A stretch of DNA of 12,073 bases from CAZWRN01 sp964636275 (GCA_964636275.1 CAZWRN010000029.1:1-12073); one strand, 5' to 3'. Numbered from the stretch's first letter, positions 6,497-11,655 are shown. Notes: generated by a model from the letters alone, not told the origin. Translations and numbers: made by a program.

Positions 6497-6865
6497 TTAG
6501 TAGGACAAAGACTTAGTTTTAAGATTTGATGTGAGCTTATTTAGCATTTTTAGCGCCTCTTCATTTAGATTTAAAATTTTATCAATATCTTCTTGCAGAT
6601 GCGGATATAAACGTCTAATTAATAACATTTGTGTTTCCAGTTCAGATGCGGATGCGTAGGCAATATTTAGAAACTGGATGTATTCTTTAATATATCCCCG
6701 CTTAGCTCCTTCTGCGATATTCGAGGGAATAGCAATTGCTGCTCGCTGGATCTGCGAAGACAAAATAAATTTCTGATCAACAGGAAGATTAATTACAAAT
6801 CTACATACTAACTCAGCCAGATCCATACTTTTCTGCCAAACGGTTAAATCTTTATGATTTTTCAT
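6497..6865 (-). CDS. Four-helix-bundle protein of the 23S rRNA intervening-sequence (IVP) family
   Basis: The 122-residue protein has the family pattern: DLTVWQKSMDLAELVCRF near the N-terminus, the SSQIQRAAIAIPSNIAEGAKR core (about 36-56, with the hallmark R-A-x-x-I-x-x-N-I-A-E-G), then EYIQFLNIAYASASELETQM. This matches the family found inside 23S rRNA intervening sequences and as stand-alone genes, named four-helix-bundle proteins (TIGR02436-like). The molecular function is unknown. Here it is not in an rRNA gene but sits between frr and rseP, bounded by 19-bp inverted repeats. It may have moved in as a unit. The ATG has no SD. Confidence 0.92.
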   Translation of the reverse strand: MKNHKDLTVWQKSMDLAELVCRFVINLPVDQKFILSSQIQRAAIAIPSNIAEGAKRGYIKEYIQFLNIAYASASELETQMLLIRRLYPHLQEDIDKILNLNEEALKMLNKLTSNLKTKSLSY

Positions 6866-6889
6866 AATAACCGAGCAGTTATCTACACC

Positions 6890-6908
6890 CTACCAACTAC
6901 AAACTACT
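6890..6908 (-). repeat. Right arm of inverted repeats flanking the four-helix-bundle gene
   Basis: Reverse complement of 6478-6496 with two mismatches. It lies 24 bp upstream of the gene's ATG and 7 bp from the frr stop. Confidence 0.65.
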
Positions 6909-6915
6909 TACTTGT

Positions 6916-7470
6916 TTAGATTTCCCTCAGATCGGCTTGTTTATCTTTTACCAGGGAGTCAACGGTGGCATTGGCTTTATCGACCTGGTCTTGCAGCAAT
7001 TTTTCATACCGAAATAGATCATCTTCGGAGATATCACCAGCTTCTTTCTGCTTTGACCAGGCCTCTTTTTGTTCCTGGCGAGCCTGACGGATGGATACTT
7101 TGGTATCCTCCCCTTTTTGGTGAGCGACTTTGACAAACTCTTCCCGTCTTTCAGCCGTTAGGGGTGGGATAGGCAACCTTATCAGTGTACCGTCAACAGC
7201 CGGATTGATCCCCAGGCTGGATTCAGTAATCGCTTTTTCAACATTGCGGATTATTGAGGCGTCCCAAAGCTGGATAGTTAAAAGTGTGGGTTGTGGAGTA
7301 GAGATCGTCCCCAGCTCCATCATTTTCATCTTGGATCCATAGGCTTCGACCATAAGATCTTCAACAATAGCTGGATTGGCTCTCCCCGCGCGAATGGCTG
7401 AGAGTTCGTGTTTTAAGTGATCTAGTGAATTTTGGAATTTTTGATTAACTTCGGCAAGAACTGGATCCAT
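6916..7470 (-). CDS. frr: Ribosome recycling factor
   Basis: RRF splits post-termination ribosomes together with EF-G. The 184-residue product has normal length and the classic blocks: LDHLKHELSAIRAGRANPAI (17-36), the domain II strand region EAYGSKMKMMELGTIS…TLLTIQLWD, LGINPAVDGTLIRLPIPPLT (around 85-104) and the long C-terminal helix through KLLQDQVDKANATVDSL. It comes after tsf with no pyrH between. A TATAAT box 7 nt before the ATG suggests its own, leaderless transcript. Confidence 0.97.
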   Translation of the reverse strand: MDPVLAEVNQKFQNSLDHLKHELSAIRAGRANPAIVEDLMVEAYGSKMKMMELGTISTPQPTLLTIQLWDASIIRNVEKAITESSLGINPAVDGTLIRLPIPPLTAERREEFVKVAHQKGEDTKVSIRQARQEQKEAWSKQKEAGDISEDDLFRYEKLLQDQVDKANATVDSLVKDKQADLREI

Positions 7471-7477
7471 GAATTAA

Positions 7478-7506
7478 ATTATAAAGTTAAAAGTATAAAT
7501 TATAAA
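7478..7506 (-). promoter_or_regulatory. frr promoter, leaderless
   Basis: TTTATA (7506-7501, 4 of 6 matches), 17 bp, consensus TATAAT (7483-7478), then 7 nt to the ATG. The whole spacer is AT-rich, so chance matches are likelier here. An 11-bp inverted repeat (7497-7507 with 7527-7537) overlaps the -35. Confidence 0.42.
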
Positions 7507-7551
7507 ATCAGGTACTCTGTTTTATATTTTATAATTTCTAATTTATCCTTT

Positions 7552-8007
7552 TTAAGCACCTAATACCATTCGAGAAATTGAAGCAACGCGGATATTTTCG
7601 CCTAGTTTAGCGATGTAGGATTTGACCAGGTCTTCGACAGTCATGCCTGGATCCCGGATATAGTCCTGTTTGAGCAGATCTTCAGTATCTAGTGGATTCA
7701 TTGAAGCGATCTGCAAAGCCAGTTCATGAGCCAGTTTTTTAAAATCTTCAGTTTTAGCGACGAAGTCGGTCTCACACTGAACCTGGACCAAAACACCAAT
7801 TTTGCCGTTGTGAGAATAGGCTTCAACTACCCCAGCGCTGGTTTCCCGGTCGGATTTACCACCAGCTTTGAGTAAGCCTTTTTTGTGAAGGACTTTTTTA
7901 GCTTCTTCGAGGTTGCCTTTGGTTTCTTCCAAAGCTTCACGGCAGTCGGCGATACCGGCTCCGGTCTCTTCTCTTAATTGTCTGATTAAATTTACATCTA
8001 TAGCCAT
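7552..8007 (-). CDS. tsf: Elongation factor Ts, short form
   Basis: EF-Ts is the GDP/GTP exchange factor of EF-Tu. Residues 1-47 are the N-terminal UBA-like domain with the signature LREETGAGIADCREALEE. A core domain follows with QCETDFVAK (77-85), whose D81 and F82 match the residues that insert into EF-Tu in E. coli. The protein ends at residue 151, against 283 in E. coli and about 196 in Thermus. Only one core half remains, with no coiled coil. It might work as a dimer, as proposed for short EF-Ts. It follows rpsB in the usual order. Confidence 0.95.
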   Translation of the reverse strand: MAIDVNLIRQLREETGAGIADCREALEETKGNLEEAKKVLHKKGLLKAGGKSDRETSAGVVEAYSHNGKIGVLVQVQCETDFVAKTEDFKKLAHELALQIASMNPLDTEDLLKQDYIRDPGMTVEDLVKSYIAKLGENIRVASISRMVLGA

Positions 8008-8028
8008 ATATTTTAATATTCAAATATC

Positions 8029-8110
8029 AAGATACAAGTTTTCCAAATAATTTTCAATTATGCCAAATTAAAAATTTGTTTGGATACTTGAGATTTGTTT
8101 CTTGTATCTT
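8029..8110. repeat. Inverted repeat spanning the rpsB-tsf spacer
   Basis: aagatacaag (8029-8038) and cttgtatctt (8101-8110) are a perfect 10-bp inverted pair, overlapping the rpsB stop. Within them tccaaa (8042-8047) and tttgga (8079-8084) also pair. The outer word is shared with the rpsU-yqeY spacer. It is not a canonical terminator. Confidence 0.6.
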
Positions 8111-8945
8111 ATTCTTTTCTCGAAGATTCTTCCACTACTTCTTTTTCAACAGCCTCTTCAATGGCGGCAGCTTCTTCAGCAACTGCTGCGGAAATTTCAG
8201 TTGGGACTTCTTCTTTGACTTCTTCAGTAGTAGCTTTTTCGCCGGTTTTGATACCAGACTCTTTTTTACCTTCAATGTAAGCTCCAATCACTGTTTCACA
8301 GATCATTTTGATCGATTTGATACCGTCATCATTGGCTGGAACCGGATAATCAAAGGTCATCGGATCAGCATTGGTATCTGAGATACCCAATACTTTGACG
8401 CCGGTCTCACGAGCTTCTTTGATGGCAATTTTATCGGCTACGCCGTCGACCACAAAGATCGCATCGGGTAGTTTATCCATCGCAGCGACTCCACCGAGCT
8501 CATAATCAAATTTGTTGAGTTTGCGAGAGATAAAAAGCTGCTCTCTTTTGGTGTAATGACTGAGCTGCTTTTTCTCTTGTTTTTCTTTTAAATCAAGCAG
8601 TTTTTTGATATTTTTGCGGATCTCTTCAAAGTTGGTAAACAGACCTTTGACCCATTTTTGGACTAAATAATAGGTATCGGCCTCTTTAGCCAGGCCGCGG
8701 ATCAGCTCCTGAGCCTGTTTTTTGGTACCGATCAGCAGCATAACTTTACCATCTTTACCCATTTCATAAGCTTTTTGAGTTGCTTCTTTCAAAAGCTCTT
8801 CAGTTTTGGCTAAATCAACGATCTGAACACCGTCTCTGGCGCCATAAACATAGCGTTTCATTCGAGGATTACCACGAGAAACTTTGTGCCCAAAATGAGC
8901 GCCTGCTTCCAGTAAATCCTGCATTGATGGTACTTTTGTCTTCAT
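8109..8945 (-). CDS. rpsB: Small ribosomal subunit protein uS2
   Basis: uS2 binds the back of the 30S subunit between head and body. The 278-residue product has the family blocks LLEAGAHFGHKVSRGNPRMK (11-30), VMLLIGTKKQAQELI, a WVKGLFTNFEEI block where W-[LV]-G-G-x-L-T-N-F is usual, and LPDAIFVVDG followed by NADPMTFDYPVPANDDGIKS. The last 40 or so residues (after KTGEKATTEEVKEE) are an acidic alanine/glutamate-rich tail beyond the conserved core. The gene heads the rpsB-tsf pair. It has a strong promoter at 9113-9141 and a leader of about 160 nt with a predicted pseudoknot, pointing to leader-mediated control. Confidence 0.96.
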   Translation of the reverse strand: MKTKVPSMQDLLEAGAHFGHKVSRGNPRMKRYVYGARDGVQIVDLAKTEELLKEATQKAYEMGKDGKVMLLIGTKKQAQELIRGLAKEADTYYLVQKWVKGLFTNFEEIRKNIKKLLDLKEKQEKKQLSHYTKREQLFISRKLNKFDYELGGVAAMDKLPDAIFVVDGVADKIAIKEARETGVKVLGISDTNADPMTFDYPVPANDDGIKSIKMICETVIGAYIEGKKESGIKTGEKATTEEVKEEVPTEISAAVAEEAAAIEEAVEKEVVEESSRKE

Positions 8946-9106
8946 AATACTGTTTATAGTAAATAGTTTATGGTTGGTTAGGCAAAAAAACTGTTTGCTA
9001 TATACTATTTACCATTCACTATATACAAACTAAGGAATAAGCTTAGTTTCCTGTAACTTCTCTAGCAGCCGAATATTTAGGAAACCTCATCTGCTAGATG
9101 TGTGAT
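8946..9106 (-). promoter_or_regulatory. rpsB leader RNA with H-type pseudoknot
   Basis: In transcript order: TCTAGCAG (9098-9091), GGTTTCCT (9086-9079), CTGCTAGA (9068-9061), AGGAAACT (9052-9045). The first pairs with the third (8 bp) and the second with the fourth (8 bp, one G-U), an interleaved H-type pseudoknot with linkers of 4, 10 and 8 nt. A small hairpin CTAAG/CTTAG follows, then an AT-rich segment with a 9-bp inverted repeat (8959-8967 with 9004-9012). uS2 is known to repress its own operon through leaders in other bacteria. That this leader does so is inference. Confidence 0.6.
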
Positions 9107-9112
9107 AAAAGT

Positions 9113-9141
9113 ATTCTAAAAGATATAGGCTCAAAAGTCAA
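9113..9141 (-). promoter_or_regulatory. rpsB promoter
   Basis: TTGACT (9141-9136), exactly 17 bp, TAGAAT (9118-9113): one mismatch from consensus in each box. Expected +1 is near 9106, 8 nt before the pseudoknot. It begins just past the stop codon of the 75-aa gene. Confidence 0.8.
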
Positions 9142-9144
9142 TTA

Positions 9145-9372
9145 CTATCTCATCTTACGGAAATTTTTACCTGTCATGGTTGCTTCCCGTACTCTGGCTT
9201 GAGACAGCGGTAGCCGGGTCAACTGATTTTGTCTTCCTCTTGGACTATATTGTGCTTGCTCTCTTGCTTCAGCTGCGGATACTCCGCTGACTGCCAAAAA
9301 GGCAATAACTACTAATGCATCCCTTGCTCCCAGATTTGCCAATAGCCAATGCTCTGGAGATTTTTTTACCAT
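9145..9372 (-). CDS. Small exported or membrane peptide, 75 aa
   Basis: Not recognised. From the ATG at 9372 the product has a short charged N-terminus (MVKKSPEHW), a hydrophobic segment (ALVVIAFLAVSGVSAAEA, about 19-36) that reads as a signal peptide with AxA-type cleavage or as an anchor, and a basic, glutamine/arginine-rich tail ending TGKNFRKMR. An in-frame TTG at 9387 lies inside the promoter, so the ATG is preferred. The promoter is among the best in the window and predicts a leaderless mRNA. That a strong promoter precisely abuts the ORF supports expression. It sits between folA and rpsB. Confidence 0.62.
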   Translation of the reverse strand: MVKKSPEHWLLANLGARDALVVIAFLAVSGVSAAEAREQAQYSPRGRQNQLTRLPLSQARVREATMTGKNFRKMR

Positions 9373-9378
9373 TTCTGA

Positions 9379-9407
9379 TTTATACAAATAACTATATCTG
9401 TTGTCAA
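9379..9407 (-). promoter_or_regulatory. Strong leaderless promoter of the 75-aa gene
   Basis: Consensus TTGACA (9407-9402), exactly 17 bp, TATAAA (9384-9379), then 6 nt to the ATG. The expected +1 is the A of the start codon. It lies 10 bp beyond the folA stop. Confidence 0.75.
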
Positions 9408-9417
9408 TATGGATGAG

Positions 9418-9903
9418 CTATTTTTCTAAAATAAGTGTTTTATAGCTTAGTCCATTTTCATCATAGTTTTTTTCTTCAATAATTTTAGAAAATTCACTGT
9501 AATCAGGAAAATAAGTATCTCCCTGGTATTCTCCTTCAACAATAGTTACGTATAAACGGTCAGCTAAAGGTAATGCTTGAGCATAGATTTGCCCTCCTCC
9601 TATGACAAATATTTCGTCATTTCCTGGCGCAGCTTTAGCTTTTTCTAAGGCTTCTTCAAGTGAATGAACTACGATAGTCCCTTCCACTTTATAATCTGGG
9701 TCTCGGGTAATAATAATATTGGTTCGATTTGGCAAAACTCGCCCAATTGACTCATGAGTTTTTCTACCCATGATAATAGGATGTCCGGTCGTGATCTCTT
9801 TGAATCTTTTTAGTTCGCCGGGAATGTTCCAGAGCAACTTGTTGTCTCCACCGATCAGGCGGTTTTTGCCCATAGCAACAATGATCGAAAGACGGGTTTT
9901 CAT
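9418..9903 (-). CDS. folA: Dihydrofolate reductase
   Basis: Reduces dihydrofolate to tetrahydrofolate with NADPH. The 161-residue enzyme starts MKTRLSIIVAMGKNRLIGGD. It has the WNIPGELKRFKEIT substrate region with the catalytic acid as Glu30, the usual form outside enterobacteria. The cofactor-binding MGRKTHESIGR (45-55) and FVIGGGQIYAQAL (99-111) blocks are present, and it ends normally. The open frame continues upstream but is antisense to the next gene, so the ATG at 9903 is the start. It is divergent from the ThyA-family gene that could consume its product, separated by five 9-bp repeats carrying TATAAT boxes. Part of its 5' coding sequence is duplicated in inverse orientation in front of that gene. 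Confidence 0.95.
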   Translation of the reverse strand: MKTRLSIIVAMGKNRLIGGDNKLLWNIPGELKRFKEITTGHPIIMGRKTHESIGRVLPNRTNIIITRDPDYKVEGTIVVHSLEEALEKAKAAPGNDEIFVIGGGQIYAQALPLADRLYVTIVEGEYQGDTYFPDYSEFSKIIEEKNYDENGLSYKTLILEK

Positions 9904-9995
9904 AGAATTATAATCATTATAACGATTATAAAAATTATAACTATTATAATAAATGAAAACCCCTTCAAATCCTCTTGCAAAAACCGCCTGATCGG
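9851..9995. repeat. Inverted partial duplication of the folA 5' end
   Basis: The first 10 bp of folA (9894-9903) recur inverted at 9953-9962. A 19-bp block from folA codons 12-18 (9851-9869) recurs perfectly at 9977-9995. The copy has lost 10 bp between the two blocks and is closed by a stop after 12 codons (9953-9991), so it is a remnant, not a gene. Together with the repeats at 9907-9951 it makes a large palindrome-like structure. Confidence 0.85.
9907..9951. repeat. Five 9-bp tandem repeats attataaNN between folA and thyA
   Basis: attata occurs at 9907, 9916, 9925, 9934 and 9943, a strict 9-bp period with only the last two bases of each unit varying. On the minus strand every unit is a consensus TATAAT -10 box facing folA. 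On the plus strand each is TATAA plus one base, facing thyA. It could be a multi-start promoter or an operator array. Confidence 0.85.
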
Positions 9996-10003
9996 GATAG
10001 TAT
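9975..10003 (+). promoter_or_regulatory. Candidate thyA promoter, leaderless
   Basis: TTGCAA (9975-9980), 17 bp, TAGTAT (9998-10003), then 6 nt to the ATG, matching the leaderless pattern elsewhere in the window. The -35 and most of the spacer are the duplicated folA fragment. Confidence 0.45.
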
Positions 10004-10009
10004 CTTCCC

Positions 10010-10846
10010 ATGACTTCCTTTGACCTCCAGTACCAAAAACTTCTTAAAGAAATAATGACTTCTGGGATTGAAGAGATCAATGAACGCACTAAGCATGGAG
10101 TGAAAGCTCTCCCTGGCAAATCAATTGAGCTCGAAGCAGGCGAAGGATTTCCTCTTTTAACTTTACGCAAAATCCCAATTCGGATCTTTGTGGCTGAACA
10201 GGTCTGGTTTTTGACTGGATCGAGAAGACCTGCTGAGTTTTTAAATAAATTTACTAAAATCTGGGATGATTTCACCAATGTAGACGGAGTGGTTTCGACA
10301 GCTTATGGCTATCGCTGGCGACATCATTTTGGCCGAGATCAGATTGCGCTACTCATAAACTTACTTGAAAAAGAGCCCTCCTCCAGGCATGGGGTGGTGA
10401 TGATGTGGGACGCTGCCAGCGATGGGCTCTCCCCGACTTTTAAAAAAGCTAATATTCCTTGTCCTTATTCATTTACCGTGAATATTATCGGTGGGATGCT
10501 GCATATGCATCTGATCGTCCGAAGCAATGATGTGATTTTAGGTTTACCGCATGATGCAGCTGGTTTTGGCTTACTACAAAGAATTCTGGCTGCCAGGCTA
10601 GGAGTTAAAGTTGGTAAGTATACTCACACTATCTCGAACGCCCATGTCTATGATATACATTATGAAGCTGCGCAGGAGATGATCAGGCGTAAAAATAAGC
10701 ATCCTAAAGTGGAGATCAAAGCCGATAAAAAATGGTTTTCCAGAGCAGAAAAAGGGGATGAAACCTTGGTTGCTGAAATTGTGGATCAACTGAGTAGTCA
10801 ATACAATCCAGGCGAAGCGATCAAAGGAATGAAGATAGTTTTGTAA
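10010..10846 (+). CDS. Thymidylate synthase (ThyA) family enzyme with a dCMP-type specificity residue
   Basis: ThyA-fold enzyme of 278 residues. My residue-by-residue comparison with E. coli ThyA from memory places the catalytic Cys at 151 (IPCPY; usually PPCH), Glu63, Trp85, Arg171-Ser172-Asp174 of RSNDVILGLP, and His212/Tyr214 of AHVYD. The base-reading Asn177 of E. coli is Asp182 here (LPHDAAGF for LPFNIASY). Arg127 is His127, and the His after the catalytic Cys is Pro. Asp at this position is the hallmark of dCMP/CMP hydroxymethylases (e.g. phage T4), and mutating Asn to Asp in ThyA shifts preference to dCMP. It is therefore either a divergent lineage-specific thymidylate synthase or a cytosine-nucleotide enzyme. 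Neighbouring folA favours a reaction yielding dihydrofolate. Confidence 0.88.
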   Translation: MTSFDLQYQKLLKEIMTSGIEEINERTKHGVKALPGKSIELEAGEGFPLLTLRKIPIRIFVAEQVWFLTGSRRPAEFLNKFTKIWDDFTNVDGVVSTAYGYRWRHHFGRDQIALLINLLEKEPSSRHGVVMMWDAASDGLSPTFKKANIPCPYSFTVNIIGGMLHMHLIVRSNDVILGLPHDAAGFGLLQRILAARLGVKVGKYTHTISNAHVYDIHYEAAQEMIRRKNKHPKVEIKADKKWFSRAEKGDETLVAEIVDQLSSQYNPGEAIKGMKIVL

Positions 10847-10943
10847 TTTTCAATTATCAAAGACCAATTTTCAAATCAATTTCCAATTTGAAAATTTCTA
10901 AATTGATATTTGACTGAAAACTGAAAATTAGAAATTGAAAATT
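10845..10943. repeat. Nested inverted repeats filling the thyA-dcd spacer
   Basis: aattttcaatt (10845-10855) pairs with aattgaaaatt (10933-10943). Inside, aattttcaaat (10866-10876) pairs perfectly with atttgaaaatt (10886-10896) across a 9-nt loop. The 104-bp spacer is almost entirely words of the aattttca/tgaaaatt type. It lacks GC and a U-tract, so it is not a typical terminator. Confidence 0.7.
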
Positions 10944-10950
10944 TTAATTT

Positions 10951-11649
10951 ATGACACAAGGCATATTAACCAAATCACAAATATTAGATCTGATTGAGTC
11001 AGAACAGCTAAAGTTTTCACCAGCTGTTGATTCTTTTCAAGTTCAATCACATTCAATTGATCTAAGACTTGGCTATTCATTTATGATTCCCAAACTATGG
11101 TCTCTGACTGAAAAAGGGAGGGAAGCTTTTTTGATAGATTATCTGGATGAAACTGAACGATTTGAACTAGTTGAGCTGGAACACAAGCAATTTTTTGATC
11201 TTCTACCCAAAGAATCTGTAGTGGCTTCTACTTTAGAAGAAGTTAGTTTGCCAGCAAACCTAATGGCTGTCCTCTACCCTCGATCTTCGATCAATCGGCG
11301 TGGGCTGTCTGTTGACCTCTCCGGAATTGTTGATGCCGGCTATGAAGGACGATTGTTGATTCCGATCACCAACAACACACCTCATGTCATCCGGATTTAT
11401 CCAGGCGAACGTTTCTGCCAACTTGTCTTCTATCCCCTCTCTGAAGATATAAAAGTTGAACAAAGCCGCTGGCATAAAAAGGATATTATTATTGGGCGAC
11501 TTCCGGAAAAGAAAAAAGCTGAAGAAAAATATATTGTTTCTGGTGATATTAAAGGATTGAAGCAGAAGTTTGCACTTAAATCCGAAGCACGAAATTCGAA
11601 ATCCGAAACAAACCTATCTCAAGCGAAGTCGAGAGATTCAAAATCTTAA
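10951..11649 (+). CDS. Dcd/dUTPase-fold protein; deaminase Glu absent, possible dUTPase
   Basis: The N-terminus (GILTKSQILDLIESEQL, then QVQSHSIDLRLGYSFMI) is typical of dCTP deaminase. The core has YPRSSINRRGL (109-119), SGIVDAGYEGRL (124-135) with the dUTPase-type Asp128, and PGERFCQLVF (151-160). In dCTP deaminases a catalytic Glu sits in the strand after the G of this block (IVLEF in E. coli). Here the strand reads LLIPI with Pro138 in that place, resembling dUTPases. The likely job is hydrolysing dUTP to dUMP, although annotation pipelines would probably call it dCTP deaminase. The last 25 residues or so are a Ser/Lys/Ala-rich tail encoded by repetitive, spacer-like DNA. It lies 104 bp after the ThyA-family gene. 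Confidence 0.82.
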   Translation: MTQGILTKSQILDLIESEQLKFSPAVDSFQVQSHSIDLRLGYSFMIPKLWSLTEKGREAFLIDYLDETERFELVELEHKQFFDLLPKESVVASTLEEVSLPANLMAVLYPRSSINRRGLSVDLSGIVDAGYEGRLLIPITNNTPHVIRIYPGERFCQLVFYPLSEDIKVEQSRWHKKDIIIGRLPEKKKAEEKYIVSGDIKGLKQKFALKSEARNSKSETNLSQAKSRDSKS

Positions 11650-11655
11650 AGTTAA

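Noticed and set aside
8076..8381. Plus-strand ORFs opposite rpsB and other long antisense frames (e.g. 495-683, 3320-3586, 3665-3970, 6912-7133)
   Set aside because: They are shadows of strongly supported minus-strand genes. Their low-complexity Phe/Ser-rich content is what antisense of acidic or lysine-rich coding sequence gives, and no promoter supports them.
9373..9387. TTG start for the small exported peptide
   Set aside because: The codon overlaps the -10 region of a near-consensus promoter. The ATG at 9372 coincides with the expected +1.
9953..9991. 12-codon ORF starting with the duplicated folA ATG as a thyA leader peptide
   Set aside because: It overlaps the predicted -35 and spacer of a leaderless thyA promoter, has no SD, and its sequence is explained by the inverted folA duplication.
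9904..10278. 125-codon in-frame N-terminal extension of folA
   Set aside because: It is antisense to the well-supported ThyA-family gene and runs through the 9-mer repeats (a periodic YN pattern in translation). DHFR proper starts at the ATG at 9903.
10845..10943. Terminator after the ThyA-family gene
   Set aside because: The hairpins are purely AT, have no following T-run in either direction at the right place, and the spacer is better explained as nested repeats.
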